Below, piece after piece: positions 1-7,512 of a DNA stretch of 64,000 nt (position 1 is the first letter of the stretch; every line of letters begins with the position of its first letter). A program made the translations under genes and the position numbers. This DNA is from Vibrio pelagius. GTDB lineage: Bacteria > Pseudomonadota > Gammaproteobacteria > Enterobacterales > Vibrionaceae. The notes beneath the pieces were generated by a model, which searched no databases, was not told where the DNA came from, and saw only the letters and a program-made list of their open reading frames with translations. The stretch lies in the NCBI RefSeq assembly GCF_024347575.1, contig NZ_AP025503.1, positions 3,038,001 to 3,102,000 of the forward strand. The letters run 5' to 3'.

Positions 1-304
1 GTGCCACATTGTCGTAAATAGAGCGGTCCATTAACAAACGGTGGTCTTGAAAAACAATACCGATGTTACGGCGCAAGAAAGGAATATCTTTACTCGGTAT
101 TCGAGTAATGTCGTGATCGTTAAACCAAACGCGCCCGTCGGTCGGGCGCTCAATAGCACAGATCAATTTCAGCAGTGTACTTTTGCCCGCACCGGAATGC
201 CCACCCAAAAAAGCCATTTCACCTCGCTTAAGATGAAAATCCACTTTTTGTAATGCTTGGCGTCCACCTCGGTAGGCCTTGCTCACTTGCTGAAATTTGA
301 TCAC
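1..304 (-). CDS. ftsE: Cell division ATP-binding protein FtsE, N-terminal part (runs off the window)
   Basis: ATPase subunit of the FtsEX complex at the inner membrane, which links the division ring to peptidoglycan hydrolases. The gene reads leftward out of the window, so about 101 N-terminal residues are seen. The translation begins MIKFQQVSKAYRGG and carries the Walker A motif GHSGAGKST and the start of the Q-loop (VFQDHRLL), as in ABC ATPases of the FtsE family. The start codon is GTG at 302-304, preceded by the good ribosome-binding site AAGAGGAA; no ATG fits the conserved N terminus. It lies 77 bp downstream of ftsY on the same strand, the usual ftsY-ftsE-ftsX operon order. Confidence 0.95.
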   Translation of the reverse strand, partial: MIKFQQVSKAYRGGRQALQKVDFHLKRGEMAFLGGHSGAGKSTLLKLICAIERPTDGRVWFNDHDITRIPSKDIPFLRRNIGIVFQDHRLLMDRSIYDNVA

Positions 305-381
305 CGAAAATTCCTCTTACGATCACTCTTATCAAATTTAAAAAGGTAGCAGGTTAAACATAAACCAAATTGCTACCCCAA

Positions 382-1632
382 TTACTCTTCGCGGCTAAAC
401 AGCGCTTCAATAAAGTCTTTTGACTCAAATGGACGCAGATCGTCAATACCTTCACCAACACCAATAAAGCGAATTGGAATCTGGAATTGGTCAGCGATAG
501 AGAAAATCACACCGCCTTTTGCTGTACCATCTAGCTTAGTTAGTGTGATACCGGTAACTGGCGCGACTTCACTGAACAATTTCGCTTGGCTGATTGCGTT
601 CTGACCAGTACCTGCATCTAACGTTAGCATGATTTCATGCGGTGCTGAGTCGTCAATCTTCTTCATTACACGAACAATCTTACGCAGCTCTTCCATCAAG
701 TTGCTCTTGTTCTGTAGACGACCCGCTGTATCAGCGATAACCACATCCACACCACGAGCCTTTGCAGCTTCAATCGCATCATAGATAACCGAAGCACTGT
801 CAGCGCCAGTGTGCTGAGCAATAACAGGTACGTCGTTGCGCTTACCCCATACTTGAAGCTGCTCAACCGCTGCAGCACGGAAGGTATCACCCGCCGCCAG
901 CATCACTTTCTTGCCTTCATTCTGGAACTGTTTCGCAAGCTTACCTATGGTCGTTGTTTTACCTACACCATTAACACCAACCATTAGGATGACGTAAGGC
1001 GTTTTAGTGGTATCCACCTCTAGAGGTTGTTCCACTTGGCTTAGGATATCAGCCATCTCTTCTTTCAATAGACCATACAGCGCTTCCCCATCTTTCAGGT
1101 CATTGCGAGATGCTTTTTCTGTTAGGTTATCAATGATTTTGACTGTGGTGTTCATGCCCACGTCAGCAATCAACAGTTGTTCTTCAAGCTCTTCGAATAG
1201 ATCTTCATCAATTTGTTTGCCTTTGAACAAACCAAAGAAGCCTGCACCAATGTTAGCTTTAGTGCGGCTTAGGCTGCGCTTCAAGCGCGCAAAGAAGCTT
1301 TCGGTTGGTTTCTCTTGAACTTCTTCAACTTGTGGCTCTTCTGCAACCGCTTCAGGCTCTGCTTCTGCTTCTGCTTCTGCTTCTGCTTCTGCTTCTGCTT
1401 CTGCTTCTGCTTCTGCTTGTTCAGGTTGAACCTCAGCACTTGGCTGTTCAAGCTCTTCTTGTAACTCCGCCTCTTGTGCAGATTCTTCCTTTTCTACCGG
1501 TTGCTCAACCTCAGCTTGAGGCTGCTCTTCCGTTTGCTGCTCTACTTTAGAGTCAGTCTGCGTTTGTGGGCTCTGTTCTTCTTCACCAAAGCCAAGCCAC
1601 GATAATAATCCGCGCTTCTTTTTTTCCGCCAT
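382..1632 (-). CDS. ftsY: Signal recognition particle receptor FtsY
   Basis: SRP receptor GTPase that docks ribosome-SRP complexes at the inner membrane for co-translational insertion. The 416-aa protein has a long acidic N-terminal A domain (about residues 1-110) rich in Glu, Gln and Ala, then the conserved NG domain. GTPase motifs are clear: GVNGVGKTTTIGKLA (G1), DTFRAAAVEQL, DTAGRLQ (G3) and TKLDGTAKGG (G4). The A domain contains a run of alternating Ala-Glu encoded by a hexanucleotide repeat (1361-1420), so its length may vary between strains. It is first in the ftsY-ftsE(-ftsX) operon and divergent from rsmD, as in E. coli. Confidence 0.97.
   Translation of the reverse strand: MAEKKKRGLLSWLGFGEEEQSPQTQTDSKVEQQTEEQPQAEVEQPVEKEESAQEAELQEELEQPSAEVQPEQAEAEAEAEAEAEAEAEAEAEPEAVAEEPQVEEVQEKPTESFFARLKRSLSRTKANIGAGFFGLFKGKQIDEDLFEELEEQLLIADVGMNTTVKIIDNLTEKASRNDLKDGEALYGLLKEEMADILSQVEQPLEVDTTKTPYVILMVGVNGVGKTTTIGKLAKQFQNEGKKVMLAAGDTFRAAAVEQLQVWGKRNDVPVIAQHTGADSASVIYDAIEAAKARGVDVVIADTAGRLQNKSNLMEELRKIVRVMKKIDDSAPHEIMLTLDAGTGQNAISQAKLFSEVAPVTGITLTKLDGTAKGGVIFSIADQFQIPIRFIGVGEGIDDLRPFESKDFIEALFSREE
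1361..1420 (-). repeat. Hexanucleotide tandem repeat in the FtsY A domain
   Basis: On the plus strand the unit GCTTCT is repeated nine times in a row followed by one variant unit (GCTTGT), 60 bases in all. On the coding strand it encodes Ala-Glu dipeptides. Because the unit is a multiple of three, gain or loss of copies changes length without a frameshift. Confidence 0.95.
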
Positions 1633-1863
1633 CAGAGGAGTTTCCTAGATCTACTAATTAACTGTATTGACTTAATGCACGTCGACTCTTTGCTATTGTT
1701 CTACAATACAAACTTGCAGACACGAATAGTAAAGAAAAATGACAAAGCAGTGATATGCTTGCTGTTTGCTTGATACACTTTGTCATTGCAAAATTTATTT
1801 AATACTCGAACCAAACTAAATTGGGCTCGATATAGTATCACTTTATTAGCGGTCAAAAAATCT

Positions 1864-2466
1864 ATGGTAAGACGTCGCCAGCAAAACACATCACAAAAAA
1901 AGCCATCTGGAGGCTTTGTTAGAATCATCAGTGGCTCATGGAGAGGTCGAAAACTCCCAGTTCACGACTTAGAGGGGTTACGCCCAACCATTGACCGAGT
2001 AAAAGAGACACTCTTTAACTGGGTAGCTCAAGATATCCCAAACGCGACGTGTCTGGATGTATTTGCAGGCTCTGGCGGGCTCGGTTTTGAAGCAGCGTCT
2101 CGCCAAGCGAAGATGGTGACACTTTTAGAGATGAACCAAAAGGCGGCTAAACAGCTTGCAGACAACGCTAAAGAACTGAATGCCGACAACATAAAGGTGG
2201 AGAATATCGACGCTATCTCTTACCTCAGTAAGCCGGGGACACCCTATGATGTGGTTTTCTTGGATCCACCTTTCCGCAAAGGCCTTCTTGCTGAGACAGT
2301 CAACCTACTCGAATCTAACGGTTGGTTGGCTGAAGATGCTGTTGTGTATGTCGAAACTGAAAAAGAACTTAAGCTGGAAGGCATGCCTGAGAACTGGGAG
2401 CTCTATCGTGATAAAACGACTGGGCAGTCGAGTTACCGCCTTTTTCATAGAACTAATTCTGAATAG
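1864..2466 (+). CDS. rsmD: 16S rRNA (guanine(966)-N(2))-methyltransferase RsmD
   Basis: SAM-dependent methyltransferase that makes m2G966 in 16S rRNA during 30S assembly. The 200-aa protein shows the SAM-binding motif LDVFAGSGGLGFEA and the catalytic DPPF motif (VFLDPPFRKG). An in-frame ATG exists at 1780, but residues 1-28 from there look unlike the family, whereas the start at 1864 gives the expected MVRRRQQNTSQ... basic N terminus; no strong ribosome-binding site is seen at either. It is divergent from ftsY and 10 bp upstream of yhhL, an order shared with E. coli. Confidence 0.93.
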   Translation: MVRRRQQNTSQKKPSGGFVRIISGSWRGRKLPVHDLEGLRPTIDRVKETLFNWVAQDIPNATCLDVFAGSGGLGFEAASRQAKMVTLLEMNQKAAKQLADNAKELNADNIKVENIDAISYLSKPGTPYDVVFLDPPFRKGLLAETVNLLESNGWLAEDAVVYVETEKELKLEGMPENWELYRDKTTGQSSYRLFHRTNSE

Positions 2467-2476
2467 GATTTAAATA

Positions 2477-2743
2477 ATGAATGTACTGATTCCCGTAGCC
2501 AAAGCGGCTATTGCTTTCGTTTGGTTTGTTCTTATCGTCAATATTTTCCATCCATTCCCAGGAAACGCAGCTATTGCTCTGTATATCATGACGGCTTTCT
2601 TGTTCTTCATGCACGGTCTACAAATGCTGATCTTCATTGGTGCATTTGGCGATAAGATCTCAATGACGCGCTGGGAGAAGTGGTCAATTCTGATCTTCGG
2701 CATCTTTGCTCTGCTCGATATCCGACGCAAATACATGATGTAA
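2477..2743 (+). CDS. yhhL: DUF1145 family small inner-membrane protein (YhhL-like)
   Basis: An 88-aa hydrophobic protein with three predicted membrane spans (about residues 5-23, 30-52 and 67-80) and a basic C terminus (DIRRKYMM). Its sequence pattern and place right after rsmD match the DUF1145/YhhL family, whose function is not known. It is probably co-transcribed with rsmD and ends in a strong terminator. An antisense reading frame of the same length over this region is a shadow. Confidence 0.85.
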   Translation: MNVLIPVAKAAIAFVWFVLIVNIFHPFPGNAAIALYIMTAFLFFMHGLQMLIFIGAFGDKISMTRWEKWSILIFGIFALLDIRRKYMM

Positions 2744-2776
2744 AAATAAAGCCGCTCATTTGAGCGGCTTTATTTT
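2743..2776. terminator. Bidirectional intrinsic terminator between yhhL and yhgN
   Basis: Perfect inverted repeat AAAATAAAGCCGCTCA / TGAGCGGCTTTATTTT with a 2-nt loop and A/T tracts on both sides, placed between two converging genes. Confidence 0.93.
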
Positions 2777-2799
2777 AATTTTACTGGGGCAAACAGATG

Positions 2800-3387
2800 T
2801 TAAGAGAGCATGTAAGCTTTGATACCATCAAGGAACATCTGCGTTGATATCATAATAAGCAATAGACCCATCAATCGCTCTACCGCTTTCAGGCCTCGCT
2901 CTCCGAGGATACGCAGGAAGAAACCATTAAACATCAAGATAAAGAAGGTTGCGCCCCAAGCCAATAAGACCGCTGCAGATAGCTCCAACATATTACCTGG
3001 GTGCTGAGTCGATAGCAGAATCAAGGCTGCAATCACCGATGGCCCCGCAATCATCGGAATCGCCATAGGTACAATAAATGGCTCTTCACCCGCCGCTAAT
3101 CCAGTGATACTCCCGGCACTTGGAAAAATCATCTTAATCGCGATGATAAACAGGATAATACCGCCCGAAATACTCAAGGTTTCTGGCTGAACGTGCAAAA
3201 AGTTGAGAATGCTCTGACCGGCAAACAAGAACAATAATAGGATAATCAACGCGAACATAAGCTCACGAATCAAAACAATTCGGCGTCGCTTTGGATCGAT
3301 ATGTTTAAGTATGGAGAGCACGATCGGCAAGTTGCCTAACGGATCCATAATAAGAAACAGCATGGTGGCTGCAGATAGGATTTCCAT
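2800..3387 (-). CDS. yhgN: MarC/UPF0056 family inner-membrane protein (YhgN-like)
   Basis: A 195-aa integral membrane protein with six predicted spans and the two MarC-family signature stretches, LIMDPLGNLPIVLS near the N terminus and AIPMIAGPSVIAALILL in the middle, which form the internal repeat of the family. The transport substrate of MarC/YhgN proteins is not established. The start ATG at 3387 follows AGGA at suitable spacing. It converges on yhhL with a shared terminator and appears to be a single-gene unit. Confidence 0.88.
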   Translation of the reverse strand: MEILSAATMLFLIMDPLGNLPIVLSILKHIDPKRRRIVLIRELMFALIILLLFLFAGQSILNFLHVQPETLSISGGIILFIIAIKMIFPSAGSITGLAAGEEPFIVPMAIPMIAGPSVIAALILLSTQHPGNMLELSAAVLLAWGATFFILMFNGFFLRILGERGLKAVERLMGLLLIMISTQMFLDGIKAYMLS

Positions 3388-3520
3388 GAGTAAGTCCTGA
3401 AAAGCGAAGGTGCGCGGAGTATAGCAGCCTCAATCCGGCTTTTCGAACCCGGTAGGGAGGTTGTGTGTTAAATATTTGATTTAAAGGGAAGCAGCAATCC
3501 ACTTCCCCAAAACAATCGAA

Positions 3521-3757
3521 TTAATGGCTACATACTCGTGCCATGTTGGTTCTCAGTTTGTCGTCCTCTAGCACCACCTTCTCCATTTTCACAAAGAATG
3601 TTAGCAATGCATCTAAGTCCAAACCACTTAACTTACAAGTATGGAAACGGGCTTCTGAACCATATTCTTGTGCTAGCTTTTCCGCTAACTCTTCACGCGT
3701 TAGAGCTTGTTCGTTTAATAAGTTCAGTACATTGTGAGCATGGATTTCTGTCGTCAT
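3521..3757 (-). CDS. YecH-like small putative metal-binding protein (DUF2492)
   Basis: A 78-aa soluble protein resembling E. coli YecH: a helical first half (IHAHNVLNLLNEQALTREEL), the signature ARFHTCK in the middle and a C-terminal VCSH. The conserved His and Cys residues suggest metal binding, but no activity is known. The frame extends upstream to an ATG at 3778, but GGGGAA sits 7 nt before the ATG at 3757, which therefore is the likely start. It stands alone between yhgN and yhhN on the same strand. Confidence 0.8.
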   Translation of the reverse strand: MTTEIHAHNVLNLLNEQALTREELAEKLAQEYGSEARFHTCKLSGLDLDALLTFFVKMEKVVLEDDKLRTNMARVCSH

Positions 3758-3846
3758 TAGAGGTTCCCCTTTTGTCATATCTCACCAAGCATAGCGGATT
3801 GCTGTTAGCACACTTTGATATAACGCAGCCTCAGAGCTGTTATCGA

Positions 3847-4467
3847 CTAAAGGGTTAATGACGCCACGATTAAAGAGTGAGCTAGGAAATAACTACCTGT
3901 CACCCACACGTAAGCCCCTTTGATCGGGCTTCGATAACCATTTAATGCGTAAGCCAAAGCTGAAAGTAATAAGACACAACAACCAATGAAGCCAACGCCA
4001 TGTGACAGATGTGGATCAAGTAACCACACCTCTCCCGACGCCCATGCCAACTGAATCAGTACAATTCCCATAATCACAACGGGAAATACCAACTTATCCA
4101 GACGAGGTAACAATAAGAAAAAGGCAACGACGCATGCCGCAAGTAACAAGGCGAATAGCCACCATACCAGTTGCCCAGACAGTTGTAGCCAAAATGCCTT
4201 GCTATAACAGAGTTGTGCCACTAAGAAAAAAATGAAGTGCAGTGGCTTTCTCTTAGACAGAGTATGCAGAATATCCGCCAGTGCAGACACAACCAAGCCA
4301 CCAACAATCCAATAACTGTAGTTGGTAATCTCAGGCTGGCTTAATGCAATCGTCGCTAAGAGTACGAAAGTGAAAACTTTATAGATTAAGGTTTGAGTAA
4401 CATGCCTATGCTTGGCTCCTGCTATCGCTCCGATACCAGATAACGAAACTGCTAACCAACTCCACAT
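3847..4467 (-). CDS. yhhN: YhhN/TMEM86 family membrane protein (lysoplasmalogenase-like)
   Basis: A 206-aa protein with seven or eight hydrophobic segments. It carries family hallmarks such as ALADILHTLSK after the third span and GAYVWVTGSYFLAHSLI at the C terminus; eukaryotic TMEM86 relatives cleave the vinyl-ether bond of lysoplasmalogens, while the bacterial role is unproven. In E. coli yhhN lies in the rsmD-yhhL-yhhM-yhhN cluster. Here all four genes are within 4.5 kb but rearranged with inserted genes, which supports the family call. Confidence 0.82.
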   Translation of the reverse strand: MWSWLAVSLSGIGAIAGAKHRHVTQTLIYKVFTFVLLATIALSQPEITNYSYWIVGGLVVSALADILHTLSKRKPLHFIFFLVAQLCYSKAFWLQLSGQLVWWLFALLLAACVVAFFLLLPRLDKLVFPVVIMGIVLIQLAWASGEVWLLDPHLSHGVGFIGCCVLLLSALAYALNGYRSPIKGAYVWVTGSYFLAHSLIVASLTL

Positions 4468-5257
4468 AACATCTATCCTATAACCTCAAATCGTCGCCAG
4501 TCTAGGCACCTCAATAGTGATGTAAAGCGCTAGCCCCTCAAAATTGGATCTTGCTTACGCTTCCACTAAAAATGTGATCACGTTTTGAATTTCACCCAAA
4601 TGTCCTACCACGTGTTTTTTGCCCCATAATTTTCGACTTATTCTCATCAACATCTCCAAAAACACCTCCTATCCCCAACCTGTATAACCTAAGTCAATTT
4701 TTACTAAGCAACAGCCTCACATTCTCGGTAATATTCCACTTAACCTCAATTAATAAAAGCAATTTTATAGGCACAAAAAAATTTAAAATCAATCACTTAA
4801 AAACAAAACATAAACTTTATAGCATTAATACACCTCAAAAATTCATTTATATACAAAACAATAAAAATTACCCCCTTTGTAATGAGGTATCTCCTTTATC
4901 GATAGCTACCATGACTAATATCAAGAGATATAAAACACAAATAGACGCCATAACAACAACCGAAAAACAACAATGACCATCAACAATCATTAATACACTT
5001 TAACAATATTTAACAACTATCTTTACAATAATTAAATCCACTAAAACAACAACTTAATACAAAAAAGAGCAAACAGAAACCACAATGATTAAATTTAAAC
5101 CACCACAAAAAACACAACAAACCTAACCAAATAACCGCATATAAACATAAGTTTTCTTGCCTTTTTAGAGACTTCAAAACTAATTCTTGATCTAAAGCCA
5201 GAATCGGTGCTATTCTTAACAACATAGCGATAGTTAACCAAATATAGGAGTAGTGTT
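4468..5257. other. 790-bp AT-rich intergenic region, strongly G-poor on the plus strand
   Basis: No convincing protein-coding gene is seen. From about 4680 to 5160 the plus strand has very few G residues (none between 4981 and 5040) while A and C are abundant. A 71-codon minus-strand frame at 5010-5225 is Phe/Cys/Trp-rich with no ribosome-binding site and is taken as chance. The right end holds a possible promoter for the 26-codon ORF at 5258. The yhhN promoter must lie at the left end. Confidence 0.7.
5187..5216 (+). promoter_or_regulatory. Possible sigma-70 promoter for the 26-codon ORF
   Basis: TTGATC (5187-5192), an 18-bp spacer and TATTCT (5211-5216) would start transcription near 5222, giving an RNA of about 160 nt up to the terminator at 5357-5382. 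The match is moderate. Confidence 0.35.
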
Positions 5258-5338
5258 ATGATTTCATCTTCGCAAAAACAAGGACTTGTAATGATCGCAG
5301 TAGTTGTTGGCCTTATGACACTACCGATGATGTACTAA
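5258..5338 (+). CDS. Small ORF: 26-aa putative single-span membrane peptide
   Basis: I do not recognise the family. The ORF starts ATG at 5258 with AGGAG seven bases upstream, a strong ribosome-binding site, and ends TAA at 5336-5338. The peptide MISSSQKQG is followed by a hydrophobic stretch (LVMIAVVVGLMTLP) and MMY: a short polar N terminus and one possible membrane span, rich in Met. An intrinsic terminator follows 18 nt after the stop, so promoter, Shine-Dalgarno, ORF and terminator form a compact unit of about 160 nt. It could be a small membrane protein, a regulatory RNA with a coding part, or a toxin-like peptide; the sequence does not decide. Confidence 0.6.
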   Translation: MISSSQKQGLVMIAVVVGLMTLPMMY

Positions 5339-5356
5339 ACAAGTATCAAAAAAGAG

Positions 5357-5382
5357 AAAAGGGACGCCGTGGCGTCCCTTTT
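5357..5382. terminator. Bidirectional terminator between the 26-codon ORF and the DUF4145-like gene
   Basis: Perfect inverted repeat AAAAGGGACGCC / GGCGTCCCTTTT with a 2-nt loop, followed by TTCTTTT on the plus strand and an A-rich tract on the other side. It serves both converging genes. Confidence 0.93.
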
Positions 5383-5398
5383 CTTTTATCTAAATCTA

Positions 5399-5773
5399 TT
5401 ACTTTGAGAATAGATGCAACGTCAGTACATCCCAATTGGCATAATAAAACCCAGCCGCAGCCAAAGTCATTACCATCATTAAGAGAATGGCCACACGCCA
5501 AACAAAACGCCCACTTCTTGGGGTTAGTGCTTTCTCACAATCATTACACATCATGATGAACTGATCATAATCCTCTAATTGCGTATCATGATCATTCACT
5601 ACCTTGTTTCGACAAGTGGCAATGTAGCGTAGTTTTACCACCATATCGTGTGGCAGTCTCTCTTCACAACTCGTGACCAGCTCATGCAGCCCTTCTCCCT
5701 CAGCGTGATACTGAAGTCGCAATAACTTCTCTATATTACGAGTCCTTGTGACTACTTTTTCAATGTCCGTCAT
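5399..5773 (-). CDS. Putative HEPN/DUF4145-like protein with a C-terminal membrane anchor
   Basis: A 124-aa protein. Residues 1-90 are predicted helical and soluble; CRNKVVNDHDTQ near residue 60 has the R(N)-x-H arrangement typical of DUF4145/HEPN-type domains. A single hydrophobic segment near the C terminus (VAILLMMVMTLAAAGFYYAN) would anchor it in the inner membrane. An upstream ATG at 5794 exists, but the GGGAGGG ribosome-binding site lies just before the ATG at 5773. The function is unknown and the HEPN relation is a weak inference from one motif; there is no neighbouring nucleotidyltransferase that would suggest a toxin-antitoxin pair. Confidence 0.6.
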   Translation of the reverse strand: MTDIEKVVTRTRNIEKLLRLQYHAEGEGLHELVTSCEERLPHDMVVKLRYIATCRNKVVNDHDTQLEDYDQFIMMCNDCEKALTPRSGRFVWRVAILLMMVMTLAAAGFYYANWDVLTLHLFSK

Positions 5774-5876
5774 ATTGACCCTCCCACTCCACATTGTAAT
5801 TTTAGTCGAGCACTACCTTATTCTTATACAAATTGATCACGATTTACGTGAGAAAGAGACAATAAATAACAACGTG

Positions 5877-5885
5877 TTATCCACA
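5877..5885 (+). promoter_or_regulatory. Consensus DnaA box in an intergenic region
   Basis: TTATCCACA matches the strong DnaA box exactly and lies in the 245-bp gap between two divergent genes. One perfect 9-mer in 64 kb could arise by chance. Confidence 0.3.
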
Positions 5886-6017
5886 AATGGCGTTGAAATG
5901 TGATATCAGCCGAAAAACAACTCGCTCAACTTACATCAATTCACGAATAGCGGCTTTAAACACATATCCCGTGCAGTCGACCGACTAGAATACCCTTCAG
6001 GACTATATGGAGGTTGT

Positions 6018-6347
6018 ATGCCTAATTCACTTTTTCTTGCGATTATTGTACTTGTCACCCTTGCAGGCTGGGTTTTTGTTGGCTTTTACCGAAAGCATAT
6101 GCAAGGAGAGAACGCGCCAGAGAAAAAGGTGGATGTAACGGTACTCGATAAACAATCCATTGATCTTCCAGATGCGCAACCAGGCCAAGAAGACCAAGAG
6201 TATTGGATCTACGTTCAGCGCGGACTGGTTGGCCCCAAACGTGAGTTCCAAGTTGGTATTCATTACTACCACGCTCTCAATCCTGGGGACAAAGGCACAT
6301 TGACTTACCAAGGCGATAAGTTTTTGCACTTTGCTCTCAAGCGCTAA
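6018..6347 (+). CDS. yhhM: DUF2500 family membrane-anchored protein (YhhM-like)
   Basis: A 109-aa protein with one N-terminal membrane span (about residues 5-24), a basic patch and a C-terminal soluble domain. The C-terminal motif YYHALNPGDKGTLTYQGDKF corresponds closely to the YHALTVGDKGTLSYKG segment of E. coli YhhM (recalled from memory). The function is unknown. GGAGGT precedes the ATG closely. In E. coli it lies between yhhL and yhhN; here it is 3.3 kb from yhhL. Confidence 0.82.
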   Translation: MPNSLFLAIIVLVTLAGWVFVGFYRKHMQGENAPEKKVDVTVLDKQSIDLPDAQPGQEDQEYWIYVQRGLVGPKREFQVGIHYYHALNPGDKGTLTYQGDKFLHFALKR

Positions 6348-6374
6348 CTTCTTTGTACTCTCAGATTCCTAGTG

Positions 6375-7388
6375 TTATGGCAATAACCAGCGTGTTTTCT
6401 CTGACTTTGCCATCAACCAACTCATCCATAACGCACCAGCACCACTGATCACTACCCATAGTGGAATCACCCAAGCTGGATGGCCCTGATACCAACCAAA
6501 CTCCTTCATTGGCCATAGGAAGATTGGGTGCAACAAATAAATGCCTAAGCTATGTTTGCTGATAAAACCCACCACTTTATTCGACTTGTCAGATAAACCT
6601 TCTCCAAAGTAGCGACACAACATAAACACCATACTTGCAGCTAATACTGTATTGAGTGTTTTGTAAGACAGCCAGCGACCTACTGTATACTTCTCTGCCG
6701 CGAGACTCGCATCAACTACCATATAAACCGTGGTAAACAGTGCCAAGGCCCCCAATATCGTAGTCCCTGTGACCACAGATGCGGTAAGAGGCAGTTTCTT
6801 ATACAAAATATAGCCAAGTGGTAAATAACCAGTATAAAGCCATAGCTCATGACTCCAGGGGCCATCAACTTTGCACAAGAATAGCAATGTGGTGAACAAC
6901 CAGAGCGCAGTAAAGCTGTAAATGAACGGATCACCATATTTGCGCAGCCCAATCTGCATAAACGGAATCACAAAGTAGAGCGGTATGAAGTAGTAGAAAA
7001 AGCCCAAATGATAGTAAGTATAGTGATGATAGCTGTTACTCAACACCTCCCAACTGACCGATGCATCATAACCTGACGCTGACCAACCAGAGAAATAGGT
7101 ATAAAACAGCGACCACACAAGAAATGGTATCAATACCTTACCTAAGCGGCGTTTTAAGTAATATTTGGCATCAAACGGGCGCTGATCACTGAGCATCAAT
7201 GCGCCGGTAATCAAAATAAACACCGGAACCGCCCATCGACTGAAGCCATTCACCGTAACGGCTGTCAACCACTCATTGAATGGAATCATATTGAGCTCAT
7301 TACGATACGGTGCTAGCACATGAATTGCGATCACAGCCACCGCTGCAACACATCGTGCCAAATCAAAAAAGAGTATTCGCTGTTTCAT
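6375..7388 (-). CDS. Acyltransferase 3 family membrane protein
   Basis: A 337-aa integral membrane protein with about ten predicted spans. It starts with the family pattern RILFFDLARCVAAVAVIAIH, including the His of the catalytic region, then VPVFILITGALML and the KRRLGKVLIPFLVWS segment typical of acyltransferase-3 proteins such as E. coli WecH. Such enzymes acylate surface glycans or small molecules; the acceptor here cannot be told. No glycan-biosynthesis genes are nearby. It converges on yhhM with a 27-bp gap and is downstream of the arsenic operon but separated from it by a terminator. Confidence 0.8.
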   Translation of the reverse strand: MKQRILFFDLARCVAAVAVIAIHVLAPYRNELNMIPFNEWLTAVTVNGFSRWAVPVFILITGALMLSDQRPFDAKYYLKRRLGKVLIPFLVWSLFYTYFSGWSASGYDASVSWEVLSNSYHHYTYYHLGFFYYFIPLYFVIPFMQIGLRKYGDPFIYSFTALWLFTTLLFLCKVDGPWSHELWLYTGYLPLGYILYKKLPLTASVVTGTTILGALALFTTVYMVVDASLAAEKYTVGRWLSYKTLNTVLAASMVFMLCRYFGEGLSDKSNKVVGFISKHSLGIYLLHPIFLWPMKEFGWYQGHPAWVIPLWVVISGAGALWMSWLMAKSEKTRWLLP

Positions 7389-7429
7389 GTAAGCGCCTGA
7401 TTAATATTCAATCATTCTACTATAGCAAC

Positions 7430-7465
7430 AAAAAAGCTGACTGGTATGGTGACCAAGTCAGCTTA
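7430..7465 (-). terminator. Intrinsic terminator at the end of the arsenic operon
   Basis: On the minus strand AAGCTGACT and AGTCAGCTT form a stem around a 12-nt loop followed by a T-rich tract, 48 bp after the arsJ stop. Confidence 0.85.
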
Positions 7466-7512
7466 TTGTTAAAGCAAGCAGCGTTCACAAAAAGAATTGC
7501 GCCATTTATCGG

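Noticed and set aside
1305..1550. 81-codon Leu-rich plus-strand frame that looks like a membrane protein
   Set aside because: It is antisense to the Ala-Glu repeat of ftsY; the poly-Leu is a product of the hexanucleotide repeat.
1780..1863. 28 extra N-terminal codons for RsmD
   Set aside because: The segment does not look like the family and overlaps the divergent promoter region; the ATG at 1864 fits the conserved start.
2470..2736. 88-codon antisense frame matching yhhL in length
   Set aside because: Shadow frame; the plus-strand product has membrane spans and matches a known family and operon position.
4570..4590. TGTGATCACG as a CRP site upstream of yhhN
   Set aside because: Only one half-site fits at the proper spacing; the palindrome is too short.
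5010..5225. 71-codon minus-strand frame with hydrophobic, Cys-rich product
   Set aside because: It lies in the G-poor region where the minus strand is T/G-rich, which yields Phe/Leu/Cys/Trp codons by chance; no ribosome-binding site.
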